This document shows positions 9,893 through 21,898 of a stretch of DNA of 60,000 nucleotides, in pieces; within the stretch, counting starts at the first letter, position 1; every line of letters starts with the position of its first letter. Under the pieces are notes generated by a model. The model did not search any database. It saw only the letters and a list, made by a program, of their open reading frames with translations, and was not told where the DNA came from. Source of the stretch: Bolinopsis microptera (taxonomy: Eukaryota > Ctenophora > Tentaculata > Lobata > Bolinopsidae); assembly GCF_026151205.1 (NCBI RefSeq), contig NC_087078.1, forward strand, positions 19,582,265-19,642,264, in the 5' to 3' direction. The translations under genes and the position numbers were made by a program.

Positions 9893-11386
9893 TCACTTTG
9901 AGTGTATGATTCTGAGATAGATCTTTGCCAACACTGGCATCCCAGCCTTGGGGCTGGGATGAATATCATAAAAGCCCCTATTGTCACATTTAGGAAATAA
10001 TCTCTCGTTTCTGTTTCCATAGCGGTCTAAGAATGCCCAAAAAACATCAAGGTAAAACAGTTTATGCCTAGAGCAGCGATCAAAGATCAAATTATTCATA
10101 GCACAAACGTAACATTACCAGGGATTTTCTCTTGTCCATTGGGGTGGACTGGTGGAATAGCTTGTACAAAAACACGTGCATTTGGATAAAGTTTTCTTGC
10201 TGTCTTCATAAGGTCACTCACAGGGGTCTTGAGATGATTGACACCCTGGGTACAGTACCGGATGTCGTTGGCACCGAAGCTTAAGAACAGTTTCTTTACC
10301 TGCACAAGAGGGTTTTTTGTATGAAAGGCCTCAATAGATTTCTGTATAGCTGAGATCTTAAGCCCACCCTTAGCTATGTTGGTGACAGTTTCTTTACCTC
10401 TACTGAGGCGATCAGCGTCCAATCGAGCAGCAAAGGAGTCACCAGCAATGAGAATGATAGACTTCTGGTGTTTTTGAGAGTCTGTGGGGGCTTTTGGGGA
10501 TACTTTATTAGGACTGTCGGATGTAGGAGAGGGAAGAATAGGAGATGAAGGGGAAGAGGAAGAGGAAGGTGTGGTTAACTTTCTGAAGGAGAGACTATAC
10601 CTCCAACAAGTTTCATTGTCAGAAGGTGCAACTCCTGGGGCAATCCTGTGCCTTATGACTTGCTGTGCACCAGGCTTCATGATGTTCAGTGTGCCATTGG
10701 TGGCAGGGAGGGTGAAGTCTGTGTTAATCAACTCTTTGGCTGGCCTTGACCTAGAGGCCCTAGTTGTGCGTTGTTCTACTTGGGTTGTATCCAGTACAAA
10801 CTCAAGTGACCGTGGAGCCCCTATTGAGTAAGTGCAAATGGAGCTGGACTGTGATATTATTAGGTCTCCATCGTCTTTATGGAGGCTTAACTTAGCTTGC
10901 TGAGTGTCGTACCTAGTAACAAGGCAAGCATCCATGTTGTTGGTGGTGGAGGGGAGGTCATTAATAAGTCCCATCAACTTAAAGATGCTAGGGAAGTTGT
11001 TGATGGGATGTGGCTTGTTAACAATGTTACCAAAGCAGTAGTCTTCTGATGAAGGGCTTAGCCATAAGGACTTTTTTAGATTTGCCTTCAAGATTCATTG
11101 AATCTAATTCTTCTGTGATTTTCTTGAATAGATTTTCGTTCATTCCAGGGAGGACTGGAACGTGCTCTACGAGCGCATGTGGGCTATACGAGACATTTTG
11201 GACAGTAGTTTCCTTCTTCGTTTTCTTTTCCTTCTTCTTTTCATCTAACCGTTCTATTTTTGAAGCAAGCTTTTCCTCTTTCAGACTGTCCAGGATACTC
11301 TTAGTGAGGAGGGTATGCATGTGTTGCTTTACTTCAAGAGATAAGTTTTGCAGTAAGGCGAGGAAGTTGGCGGGCAGTGTTGGCAT
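9893..11386 (-). pseudogene. AlkB-like 2OG-Fe(II) oxygenase fused to SGNH hydrolase, two frameshifts
   Basis: Three overlapping frames read as one gene. The first (11386-11027, ATG start) is a Lys-rich N-terminus and leaves frame at an A6 run (minus strand, 11072-11077). The second (to 10096) carries an AlkB-like domain: LSLHKDD with HxD at 71/73, SIGAPRSLEFVL, distal His at 148, and RYSLSFR at 164-170, all counted from 11091. A Ser/Pro linker and an SGNH hydrolase follow, with GDSF (219 the nucleophile), KGGLKIS and GANDI. The third (10099-9893) supplies the missing SGNH end with YDIHPSPKAG, the catalytic Asp-His block. Oxygenase and hydrolase residues all survive, so the two breaks are recent or are sequencing errors in homopolymers. 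SGNH domains are known in some retroelement ORFs; I do not know this fusion from a named family. Confidence 0.75.
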
Positions 11387-11902
11387 CTTGTTGTGAAGTG
11401 TGGGAGGATCGGGAGGAGACTGGGTGATCCGGATAAGAGATCAACAGCAGGATGTTTCAGTGGCACCGTTATAAACCCTAGCAATCTGGATCTGAAACAG
11501 TCAATAGGCCAGAGATTTATAGTTCAGAGTGAAAAAATTTGAATTATAATGAACAGAGTTGTCGTAAAGAACTGTATAGCAGAAAAAAGAATGCAATACT
11601 TATCTAAGGGAGAAGTAGCTAAAAGGAGTTAACAAATTTCAAACATCACTAGATCTCTAACCATTAAACTAACCTCGTACCAGACCGCAGGAGCCCTGGC
11701 AGTACAAGACTACCAGGCCAGGGCAATAGGAAGAAACGATTACCACCTCCACAACCTGCCATCTAACTCAGATCCATCACACCCAGGACACCGGCAGACT
11801 TTACTCCAACGGATTACTCATCGGTAGCCATGCATAATAGAATAGAGATTAGGCGGGATGACAGGCTGAGCGCCGCGCGGCCCGGTAAGTATCACGTCTT
11901 GA
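11387..11902. other. Upstream region of the AlkB-SGNH gene, no gene seen
   Basis: No coding signal on either strand. It would hold the 5' leader and promoter of the minus-strand AlkB-SGNH gene, but I see no clear TATA box or repeat boundary. Confidence 0.3.
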
Positions 11903-12009
11903 CTTGCTCTAACCAGAGCCCTCTCGCTTGCTGCAGTAGCGCGCGACCGCCGAAGGTATTCTACTTGTGAAACAAGCGCAGTACGCATATATACACATGG
12001 CTATGTGAA
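11903..12009 (+). repeat. Dispersed repeat, copy 1
   Basis: The segment starting CTTGCTCTAACCAGAGCCCT and ending ACACATGGCTATGTGAA recurs in shorter form at 45884-45975. It contains CTCTAACCAGAG and a CGCTTG...CAAGCG pair that could fold. It is probably a small non-autonomous element; class unknown. Confidence 0.55.
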
Positions 12010-12056
12010 CGCCCTGACCCTCATTGTTATTTCATTTAAAGCCAGAAAGCCTTGTC

Positions 12057-12325
12057 ATACGTTGTATGACCCGCAGGAGGAATGGCTCCTGAGCCCAAGC
12101 GTTTCATAAGGAGACTTGCTGTGTTGACTGTTGATAGCCACCAAGACCAAGGAGGACTACAGCCAGGTGATGTGGAACATCAGGACACGCCTGAGCATGG
12201 ATATAATGAGGAGTGTGCTAGTAGCAGTTAGAGGCGTATGTGGGAAGGCAAAGAAGGCATGGACTGCCCCTATATCCAATGTCTCCTTCAACCTGATACC
12301 TGAGAAGAAGAGCTACGAGGGATAG
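12057..12325 (+). pseudogene. Fragment of a transposon-like protein, frameshifted
   Basis: Frame 12131-12325 reads EDYSQVMWNIRTRLSMDIMR, SVLVAVRGVCGK and SNVSFNLIPEKKSYEG up to a stop. The text just upstream (about 12081-12130) reads PEPKRFIRRLAVL in another frame, so one frameshift separates two halves of a likely single ORF. The pattern of a helix ending in R.RLS..I.RS.L.A.RG is one I associate with C-terminal ends of repetitive invertebrate transposon proteins, but I cannot name the family. Confidence 0.4.
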
Positions 12326-13714
12326 ATGATATTTATTGCTCATGATTTACAATTGTGCTCTGCCAATTGCATCACTCGATTTAATTTATTGTATATTAAA
12401 GTCACTATTGTGACGGTACATTAGAACTGGGATCAGCTGGATGGAACTTTGCAGTTATCATACATTCCCTACATTATGATATAATATTGTGTTGAACAGT
12501 TTAAATTAAACTAACACAAAAGTTAAATAATGATAATTAGTTGTTTTTTAATTTTTATGATCAGATCTGAGTTCAAGAGTTTTATCTTTATAATACCAAT
12601 TATTTTACATATTTTTCTTCATGAGTTTTTATCGTAACTGTAATGTTATATTTTAAACAAACATAATATAAATTTGGAAATATGTCTTGGTGTTCTAGTG
12701 CTTGCTAGTAAAAGGTCATAACATCAATAATTTTTGATCTGTACAGTATTTATAAAATTCAAGGTTCAGACATATTTTTTAAATCAGTAAAAATTTCCTG
12801 TTCTTTTAATTCGCTGAAATTAAGTTTATGAGCCTCGAAGATAAATCCAGTAGATGAGTGCTACAATTCTACCCTTTTGATTAACGTGTGTTAAAGGTTA
12901 TTTGTCCCCTTAATCTTATTTGATTCTTTATCCTCTAGTAACTGAATTATTGATGAAGGACTATCAAAGTTACTAGAAGTACAATAATAATCCAATTTTA
13001 AATTTGATCAAGCAATTTGTTTACCTGAGAATATTTTAACAGATTAGATAGTCTTTAGTAGCTTTTGTTTACTTTCCAGATGTTGCCGTTTATTTCGTTT
13101 ATTTATCTTCGGGGTAAAGACCGATCGGCACGACGGCACCAATTTTAGATAATTAATAAGTTGTGAGCCTTAAAGTAATAGTAGTCATTACCTTGATGAG
13201 CCTGAAAGTAGTAATAGTCATTACCTTCATTTGTCTTTGGACATCCGCCAAACCGAAATTTGATATGCATTTTATTAAGCTTAACCGCTAAATAAAAAGC
13301 AAAGTGACTGAAATGTCGAACAGTTGTTTCTTATATCCCACTACTAGTAGTTTACTCATTACTCTAGTAGCTCCCACTAGTAGTTTACTCATTACTCTAG
13401 TTACTAGTAGCTCCCGGCTACTAGAGTACATCATGTTATTATTAGTGTATTTTTTATTTTACTTCTATACATATTGAATGATAATTTTAAAGTTTTTGTC
13501 AATAACAAGAATTGCGCCGGTTAGCGGACGCTAGATTTCCATCAACCGTAGTGATTGCTATGCCTTTCAAAATTTAAAATTAAAATTAACGATCGCGATA
13601 GTTTCATGTTGGTCAAAATATTAAATAATGGTTCTTTGTTTACCATTCTTGGGGCGCTACGGAACACAAAATGGAAGGGTTTCCATTGTCAATTAGTCAA
13701 ATTTAAAAAGTTTA
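12326..13714. other. AT-rich non-coding stretch
   Basis: No gene seen. Two small direct duplications occur: a 33-bp type at about 13164-13230 (GAGCCT.AAAGTA.TA.TAGTCATTACCTT) and the CTAGTAG array at 13339-13412. Confidence 0.4.
13339..13412 (+). repeat. Short tandem duplication rich in CTAGTAG
   Basis: CACTAGTAGTTTACTCATTACTCTAGTAGCTCC occurs twice with a small insertion in the second copy. Several ACTAGT palindromes are included. Confidence 0.6.
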
Positions 13715-13936
13715 ATGACCGGACACCGTAGCCTGCGCCTGTGTGGTGATATGCAGTTAAAAGTCGTGAAATCCGTAGTAGGTAATGCAACTCATAATAA
13801 CATTTATGGTCCATTTCGTATAACAAATCAAGCACTCACAACAAAACGAGAAGTTAGTACGTTGTTCCGCATCATGATCAATGATCAAGTAAAGAAAAGC
13901 GTGAGCTACTTAACACATCCGGGAAATCGCTTGTAA
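13715..13936 (+). CDS. Small ORF, 73 residues, unrecognised
   Basis: ATG-started frame with balanced composition (contains VVKSVVGNATHNNIYGPFR). No domain, signal peptide or membrane segment is seen. It stands alone in non-coding DNA and could be chance. Confidence 0.12.
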   Translation: MTGHRSLRLCGDMQLKVVKSVVGNATHNNIYGPFRITNQALTTKREVSTLFRIMINDQVKKSVSYLTHPGNRL

Positions 13937-14551
13937 TCTAAATCAATTGGCGCCGCGCAATCGAAAGTGTAATTCGATCAATCGTCAAATCGTACAAACG
14001 TATGCGGAGGGTAACCATGGCGACTACACCATAACTGCTCTGCGGGCAGAGAATATGCATTAAAATAACGTATGCGGAGGGTTATGCATGTTTTCCTTTG
14101 TGACACGATTCATGACTCACGTGACACGAAAAAGCTACCTACCCACTATACCCATTCTCAAATCCTTCCACTTCTATACATCTATTGCCTTTTTAAAGAA
14201 AAAGACAGTTGATGTAAAAAATATTTTTATGAAGAATTGAATTATTGTTTGTCAGATATGAATACCTTCTAATTATGTGATTTATTTTTGTTCAAGTTTG
14301 TAATAATATTATTTCGTACTTCTAAGATCATGGTATTATTGTTCATTCGAATGTCTGAGCAGAGAGAGCTAGAGTTGTAAGCATTTCATTTCAGAACTTT
14401 AGGAACCACCACCTAAAACTGAAAATCCTTCATCATTAGAATATTAACAATTTCAACTCGATAAGTACATATATATATACTGTTATTTAACTAATTATTG
14501 TACAACTAAAAGTAGGATGGAAGGAGGTATAGCTATGGTGGTTCTCCCAAC

Positions 14552-14653
14552 ATGACCCTTAAGAACCAGTTCGACACGACCATTACCATCGAGCACATCC
14601 AAGATGTGCCTTCCAACAGGTTCGTCACCGGCAACCAGCTTTTTAAATCGTAA
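14552..14653 (+). CDS. 33-residue ORF with GC-rich third positions, unrecognised
   Basis: Starts ATG ACC CTT AAG AAC CAG TTC and runs to TAA. Most codons end in C or G (ACC, ATC, GAG, CAC, GTC, GGC, CAG), which is unlike the AT-rich surroundings. A second short GC-ending frame with the Kozak-like ACATGGCCACCATG follows near 14711. Both could be remnants of a transferred or mobile coding sequence. Confidence 0.2.
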   Translation: MTLKNQFDTTITIEHIQDVPSNRFVTGNQLFKS

Positions 14654-14845
14654 TATAAATTATAAGATTTTTGATTTTAAAGGCTAAAGGTCGGAGCGAC
14701 TGTTCAAACATGGCCACCATGTACTTTGTCATGTTGTTGGTGGTATTGAATAGCTGATCCTACCACAACAAAGCATTCCGTAAATTTCAACCGTCTTGAA
14801 TCTTTCAAATGTTTTTGTTACCGCAGTTACCGTATATATTGTTAC

Positions 14846-15345
14846 CGTATTGTTACCCGGGGGGGATCAGGTACTAAGTTCTGTACGTGATGTCGACTAA
14901 GTGTAATTTTGAAATTTTGTCAATAGACAACGGTACTAACTGTGTTTTGGTATTTAAAATAAGATACCCACCCGTAAATTGCTTTAAACAGCTCATTAAA
15001 CATTGGGAAATGGGCAAATTATACCCATTATTTAATAGGGGTTTTGTTTTCAATGTAGTCGAATTAGATAAAAAGTTACAAAAACAGGAAAAATTCAAAA
15101 AAACTCAAAAAAACCTCAAAACCCATTCCCAAAATTGAAATTTGAGAGTTTGAGGTAGAATGGGTTTTTTTGGGGTTGGACACCCCCCTTAGTACCATGT
15201 ACTAACTGTTTTTCTGGGAAATGTACCATGTACTAACTGTGTTTTGGAAGAAAATATGACCCACCCCCCCCCCCCCCCCCAACGTCACGTACGGTACTTA
15301 GTGTATAGGTGTATGATCCCCCCTCCCCGTGTTACCGCAGAGTAT
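14846..15345. repeat. MITE-like element with imperfect inverted ends
   Basis: The left segment (TTACC..., GGGGGGGATCA, GTACTAAGTTCTGTACGTGA) is mirrored at 15280-15345 (TCACGTACGGTACTTAGTG, GATCCCCCCTCCCC, GTTACCG). The interior has two copies of TACTAACTGTGTTTTGG, repeats of TACCATGTACTAACTG, and a C18 run near 15262-15280. The 83-residue frame at 14887-15138 lies within it and is probably not a gene. Confidence 0.55.
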
Positions 15346-15430
15346 GTTTCTTGTTTTTAAACCCCCAAATGCTTGAACAAAAACTGCTTGCATCCTCCTA
15401 ATCGTTCATAGGAAGGACAATCACGACAAC

Positions 15431-15619
15431 ATCACGTGTAAAAGTGTATCACGTGTAAAAGTGTATCACGTGTAAAAGTGTATCACGTGTAAAAGTGTAT
15501 CACGTGTAAAAGTGTATCACGTGTAAAAGTGTATCACGTGTAAAAGTGTATCACGTGTAAAAGTGTATCACGTGTAAAAGTGTATCACGTGTAAAAGTGT
15601 ATCACGTGTAAAAGTGTAT
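15431..15619 (+). repeat. 17-bp tandem array with CACGTG in every unit (11 copies)
   Basis: The unit ATCACGTGTAAAAGTGT starts at 15431 and again at 15601 after exactly ten periods; all copies appear identical. Each has the palindromic E-box CACGTG, spaced 17 bp apart. Confidence 0.95.
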
Positions 15620-16612
15620 GATAGAATACCTTCTTGTCCCCTCCGGCACGTGTTTTTAACTTGCTTAGCTTGAAAACACCGTGTTCCTGCTACCCATAGG
15701 GAGGTTAATAGAGTGTACTGTAGAGAGTTACACAGTCTTTATTCTTTTAATCAAGAAATGTGAACTGAAAATGTATTGAGTATTGATCTACTGAACGTGA
15801 AGAAATTGTGGCTTCTTAGTGGCAGAGCGTAGTTACGCAGTCATAATATTATTATATAATGAAATTAATCATATCTTATATCATAATATCTCGTATCAAA
15901 TCTCATATTATATCTATTTAACTTATTAAAAACCTTTCAGCGGATATTTATTTGCGAAATTGAAGCTGTCAAACGGGAAATTCCGGGGTCAGACAGCTAC
16001 GTAAGTTATTTATTAACGATGATTTTAGGATAGGACTATTAATAAACCAGATAAAGTAAAATGAACCCCCTCTCCCCCCTCTCTCTCTCTTCCCCTCCCG
16101 GCTCCCTACCCCGCAATACATTTATCTAGATACAATTTACGTAACCTTACAGGAAAAAGATTGTAAATCACAAGGTAGACTGGCACGAGACATTTGAACT
16201 GCAGTGTTCAATTAGGAGCGATAATGGCCGGTTAACAGACAAGAATCTTACTATTTCAGTCAGAAAGGTTCGATAGCTTTAACTCTTTAAATACCACGTT
16301 TAATAATTAGTTATAAGTAGTTGCTATTGTTTACACTGAACAATTTAATTGTAGTGTCTACATTTATATTTCTATACTTGGTAATTGATGCAATATTCAT
16401 TATTCATGAAGACTGATGAGGAGTTGTGGACACTGAACATACATTCCGCAATTCCACATACATTCCGCAATTAAGTGAGAAGTCTCTTATTATTCCGGGT
16501 ATTCATGGCAAATGTTCAGCAATTAAATCGTTAAATCATATGCATAATGTATTATGTAAAGGAACTGTAAGAATCATTTCTCGTTTGGCTTAGAATACTC
16601 AATACTGTACAG
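15620..16612. other. Non-coding stretch
   Basis: No gene seen. It contains a pyrimidine-rich CTCTCTCT tract near 16070-16100 and a short direct repeat of CATACATTCCGCAATT near 16437-16472. Confidence 0.4.
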
Positions 16613-19600
16613 AGTTTTGAGAACTACTTGTCAAGACAACAACTGTCGTGGACAAGACAAACTCTGTGGAGGTTTGTATCACTGTTTCAAACTGTCAGTT
16701 ATCATTTTTATACATGTCATACCCGGACATTTTCCGATCAATTTTACTATGATCTAAGCATATCACATATCACATATAATCACAAACGAAGTCTTCTTTT
16801 CGTTTCATCTGGAACCTAAAAATCAGGATTGTATAAATTAAGAAATTACATCAGTGTACTAAATATCAATGTGCCTTAGATTCATTTGTAGATAGTTGTG
16901 GGAAACATTTATATCAATACATATTTATTTGGTGAAATTCTTAGTGAACTTTCGTCTTTCACCCTACTACCTAGTAGAAAATATATTGGCTCTACCCCTG
17001 TGAGGACGAAGAACTTAACAGCAAAAAGCAATGATTTCTACCTAGTAACCAGTTATTTAGTTACTGTTGCAACTGGGGTTGTTGGGTGGATGTAGTAACC
17101 AGTTATTTAGTTACTGTTGCAACTTGTTGGGTAGTAACCAGTTATTTAGTTACTGTTGCAACTTGTTGGGTAGTAACCAGTTATTTAGTTACTGTTGCAA
17201 CTTGTTGGGTAGTAACCAGTTATTTAGTTACTGTTGCAACTTGTTGGGTAGTAACCAGTTATTTAGTTACTGTTGCAACTTGTTGAGTAGTAACCAGTTA
17301 TTTAGTTACTGTTGCAACTTGTTGGGTAGTAACCAGTTATTTAGTTACTGTTGCAACTTGTTGGGTAGTAACCAGTTATTTAGTTACTGTTGCAACTAGT
17401 AACCAGTTATTTAGTTACTGTTGCAACTTGTTGGGTAGTAACCAGTTATTTAGTTACTGTTGCAACTTGTTGAGTAGTAACCAGTTATTTAGTTACTGTT
17501 GCAACTTGTTGGGTAGTAACCAGTTATTTAGTTGCTGTTGCAACTAGTAACCAGTTATTTAGTTACTGTTGCAACTTGTTGAGTAGTAACCAGTTATTTA
17601 GTTACTGTTGCAACTTGTTGGGTAGTAACCAGTTATTTAGTTACTGTTGCAACTTGTTGGGTAGTAACCAGTTATTTAGTTACTGTTGCAACTAGTAACC
17701 AGTTATTTAGTTACTGTTGCAACTTGTTGGGTAGTAACCAGTTATTTAGTTACTGTTGCAACTTGTTGAGTAGTAACCAGTTATTTAGTTACTGTTGCAA
17801 CTTGTTGGGTAGTAACCAGTTATTTAGTTGCTGTTGCAACTTGTTGGGTAGTAACCAGTTATTTAGTTACTGTTGCAACTAGTAACCAGTTATTTAGTTA
17901 CTGTTGCAACTGGGGTTGTTGGGTGGATGTACCTAGTAACCAGTTATTTAGTTACTGTTGCAACTTGTTGGGTAGTAACCAGTTATTTAGTTACTGTTGC
18001 AACTGGGGTTGTTGGGTGGATGTACCTAGTAACCAGTTATTTAGTTACTGTTGCAACTTGTTGGGTAGTAACCAGTTATTTAGTTACTGTTGCAACTTGT
18101 TGGGTGGATGTACCTAGTAACCAGTTATTTAGTTACTGTTGCAACTGGGGTTGTTGGGTGGATGTACCTAGTAACCAGTTATTTAGTTACTGTTGCAACT
18201 TGTTGGGTAATAACCAGTTATTTAGTTACTGTTGCAACTTGTTGGGTAGTAACCAGTTATTTAGTTACTGTTGCAACTTGTTGGGTAGTAACCAGTTATT
18301 TAGTTACTGTTGCAACTTGTTGGGTAGTAACCAGTTATTTAGTTACTGTTGCAACTTGTTGGGTGGATGTACCTAGTAACCAGTTATTTAGTTACTGTTG
18401 CAACTTGTTGGGTAGTAACCAGTTATTTAGTTACTGTTGCAACTTGTTGGGTAGTAACCAGTTATTTAGTTACTGTTGCAACTTGTTGGGTAGTAACCAG
18501 TTATTTAGTTACTGTTGCAACTTGTTGGGTAGTAACCAGTTATTTAGTTACTGTTGCAACTTGTTGGGTAGTAACCAGTTATTTAGTTACTGTTGCAACT
18601 TGTTGGGTGGATGTACCTAGTAACCAGTTATTTAGTTACTGTTGCAACTGGGGTTGTTGGGTGGATGTACCTAGTAACCAGTTATTTAGTTACTGTTGCA
18701 ACTTGTTGGGTAGTAACCAGTTATTTAGTTACTGTTGCAACTTGTTGGGTAGTAACCAGTTATTTAGTTACTGTTGCAACTTGTTGGGTAGTAACCAGTT
18801 ATTTAGTTACTGTTGCAACTTGTTGGGTAGTAACCAGTTATTTAGTTACTGTTGCAACTTGTTGGGTAGTAACCAGTTATTTAGTTACTGTTGCAACTTG
18901 TTGGGTGGATGTACCTAGTAACCAGTTATTTAGTTACTGTTGCAACTGGGGTTGTTGGATGTACTGTACTCCAACATAAGAACCGTAAATTGCACACAAT
19001 TTAAAACTGCAAATATTTGCATCACCTAGAGCTGTGATTGTACTGAGCCATTCCTGGCTAGTTGCCAGTACAGTTTAACACGTATAGTGTTAGTTATAAT
19101 ATTCCTGGCTAGTTGCCAGTACAGTTTAACACGTATAGTGTTAGTTATAATATTCCTGGCTAGTTGCCAGTACAGTTTAACACGTATAGTGTTAGTTATA
19201 ATATTCCTGGCTAGTTGCCAGTACAGTTTAACACGTATAGTGTTAGTTATAATATGTTTTATCCTACGTGTCTGGTAGTGACGTGTTCACTGTTGAAATC
19301 CAAACAACTGTGAAAAGTAACTTAATCTGCACAAATAATGTCACACATTTCAGAAATAGTTGAGTATTTCAGAAATAGTTGAGTCACACTAATACACACA
19401 TTTAATAACTACATTCTGTGGCATTCGTCCACATTCTTCATTATAAATTCGACATTTTAGGAGGGAATTTTCAATTCAGCACATGGTTAATCTGCTGTGT
19501 GGCGCATATTTTAACAGGTAGACTGTAGAGTGCTGTTAAAAATATTGCAGTTCTCACCTTGGGAAGTGTTACTTCTTACCCTGCATCTTACATCTTACTC

Positions 19601-21358
19601 TGCATCTTACATCTTACATCTTACTCTGCATCTTACATCTTACCCTGCATCTTACATCTTACATCTTACCCTGCATCTTACATCTTACATCTTACATCTT
19701 ACCCTGCATCTTACATCTTACATCTTACCCTGCATCTTTCATCTTACCCTGCATCTTTCATCTTACCCTGCATCTTACTTCTTACCCTGCATCTTACATC
19801 TTACCCTGCATCTTACATCTTACATCTTACCCTGCATCTTTCATCTTACCCTGCATCTTTCATCTTACCCTGCATCTTACTTCTTACCCTGCATCTTACA
19901 TCTTACATCTTACCCTGCATCTTACATCTTACCCTGCATCTTTCATCTTACCCTGCATCTTACTTCTTACCCTGCATCTTACATCTTACTCTGCATCTTA
20001 CATCTTACATCTTACCCTGCATCTTACATCTTACATCTTACCCTGCATCTTACATCTTACCCTGCATCTTACATCTTACCCTGCATCTTACATCTTACTC
20101 TGCATCTTACATCTTACATCTTACGCTGCATCTTACATCTTACCCTGCATCTTACATCTTACCCTGCATCTTACATCTTACCCTGCATCTTACATCTTAC
20201 CCTGCATCTTACATCTTACCCTGCATCTTACATCTTACATCTTACCCTGCATCTTACATCTTACCCTGCATCTTACATCTTACATCTTACCCTGCATCTT
20301 ACATCTTACTCTGCATCTTACATCTCACCCTGCATCTTACATCTTACATCTTACCCTGCATCTTACATCTTACCCTGCATCTTACATCTTACATCTTACC
20401 CTGCATCTTACATCTTACTCTGCATCTTACATCTTACCCTGCATCTTACATCTTACATCTTACCCTGCATCTTACATCTTACATCTTACCCTGCATCTTA
20501 CATCTTACATCTTACCCTGCATCTTACTCTGCATCTTACATCTTACATCTTACATCTTACATCTTACATCTTACTCTGCATCTTACATCTTACATCTTAC
20601 CCTGCATCTTACATCTTACATCTTACCATGCATCTTACATCTTACATCTTACCCTGCATCTTACTCTGCATCTTACATCTTACATCTTACCCTGCATCTT
20701 ACATCTTACTCTGCATCTTACATCTTACACTGCATCTTACATCTTACTCTGCAACTTACATCTTACTCTGCATCTTACATCTTACATCTTACCCTGCATC
20801 TTACATCTTACCCTGCATCTTACATCTTACATCTTACCCTGCATCTTACATCTTACTCTGCATCTTACATCTTACTCTGCATCTTACATCTTACTCTGCA
20901 TCTTACATCTTACATCTTACCCTGCATCTTACATCTTACTCTGCATCTTACATCTTACATCTTACCCTGCATCTTACATCTTACTCTGCATCTTACATCT
21001 TACATCTTACCCTGCATCTTACATCTTACTCTGCATCTTACATCTTACCCTGCATCTTACATCTTACATCTTACCCTGCATCTTACATCTTACCCTGCAT
21101 CTTACATCTTACTCTGCATCTTACATCTTACATCTTACTCTGCATCTTACATCTTACATCTTACAGTCACAATGTAAGCTCGTAGCTCTGTGTTACAGTC
21201 ACACTGTAAGCTCGTAGCTCTGTGGTGAACTGCTAGATATTGTGCTACATCAATACTTGCACACTCTAATATTGTATAGGCAGTGTCATACTCATGATCA
21301 AGGAGCTATTTCTTTCTCTGGCAGAGTTCGACTCCCACTTCAAAGCTTCTTTAATGAG
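16613..21358 (+). CDS. Tentative upstream exons of the plus-strand host gene (16613-16671 and 21325-21358)
   Basis: Exon 16613-16671 (59 nt) lies between ACTGTACAG and GAG|GTTTGT and reads SFENYLSRQQLSWTRQTLW with two bases left over. Exon 21325-21358 (34 nt) follows a good pyrimidine tract ending GGCAG, has a weak donor GAG|GTGTAG, and completes the codon to read on as RLPLQSFFNE in phase with the exon at 22136. The phases fit, but short exons can match by chance and the satellite arrays lie between them. No start codon was found. Confidence 0.3.
17044..18959 (+). repeat. Satellite array, 39-bp unit with hairpins
   Basis: The unit begins AGTAACCAGTTATTTAGTTA and ends CTTGTTGGGT. It holds AGTAAC...GTTACT as an inverted pair and the palindrome GTTGCAAC. 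Variant units end with GGGGTTGTTGGGTGGATGTACCT or stop short after GCAACT, giving a higher-order pattern. There are several dozen copies. The unit length is a multiple of three, so long open frames appear in all forward frames; they are artefacts. Confidence 0.95.
19051..19254 (+). repeat. Tandem repeat, 51-bp unit, 4 copies, two hairpins per unit
   Basis: Units start at 19051, 19102, 19153 and 19204 (TTCCTGGCTAGTTGCCAG...). Each contains CTGGC-TAGTT-GCCAG and TAACAC-GTATA-GTGTTA stem-loops. Confidence 0.95.
19566..21165 (+). repeat. ATCTTAC satellite, 1.6 kb
   Basis: A mixture of two building blocks, ATCTTAC (7 bp) and ATCTTAC(C/T)CTGC (12 bp), in irregular order, with variants such as TTTCATC and CATG. 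Long open frames across it encode only repeated HLTLHLTSY-type peptides and are not genes. It is followed by a 27-bp duplication (CAGTCACA.TGTAAGCTCG) at about 21164-21222. Confidence 0.95.
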
Positions 21359-21803
21359 GTGTAGTTTAAATCTTCTAGACTCAAGTTTTACACAACCAGT
21401 AATTTACACATAAATGGAGCTTTGAGTCACAGTTGAAACTGCAAGTTAGTATTGATATTGTATATTGTTAATTGTAGTAATACTCCAGATCGAAGTGTGA
21501 AACGATGACCTTTCATCAATGTAATCTAAAGTGAAAGTTCAAAACATAGGATTGTCCAAAAAAACATATTACGATCTCCCAAGTTAACGATTCATCTGCT
21601 AGTTCTTCCAGTAAATTTACTTATATTTTATACAGCGATAAGATAAGAAAACCATCATACTCGAACACGCTGGAGAGAGATCCAGAATTTAAATCAGTGC
21701 ACAACTAGTTCATGAGTTGTAGGACTCCTCTGTAATCTGATAGCCTGTCTCACGTTTATCACGCGTGTGCAGCTTTTTGGAATCCTCCTTGTACTGTGTG
21801 CAA

Positions 21804-21898
21804 ATTACGTGCGGTAATTGGTTGTCATTACGTGCGGTAATTGGTTGTCATTACGTGCGGTAATTGGTTGTCATTACATGCGGTAATTGGTTTTCATT
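21804..21898 (+). repeat. Tandem repeat, 23-bp unit, 4 copies
   Basis: The unit is ATTACGTGCGGTAATTGGTTGTC with one substitution in copy 4. ATTAC...GGTAAT pairs within the unit, so each copy can fold. Confidence 0.9.

Noticed and set aside
17044-18979. Proteins of 64-189 residues across the 39-bp array
   Set aside because: The unit is a multiple of three and lacks stops; the frames are pure repeat translation in several frames at once.
19530-21217. Two 550-residue proteins of HLTLHLTSY repeats
   Set aside because: Translation of the ATCTTAC satellite in two frames; no unique sequence.
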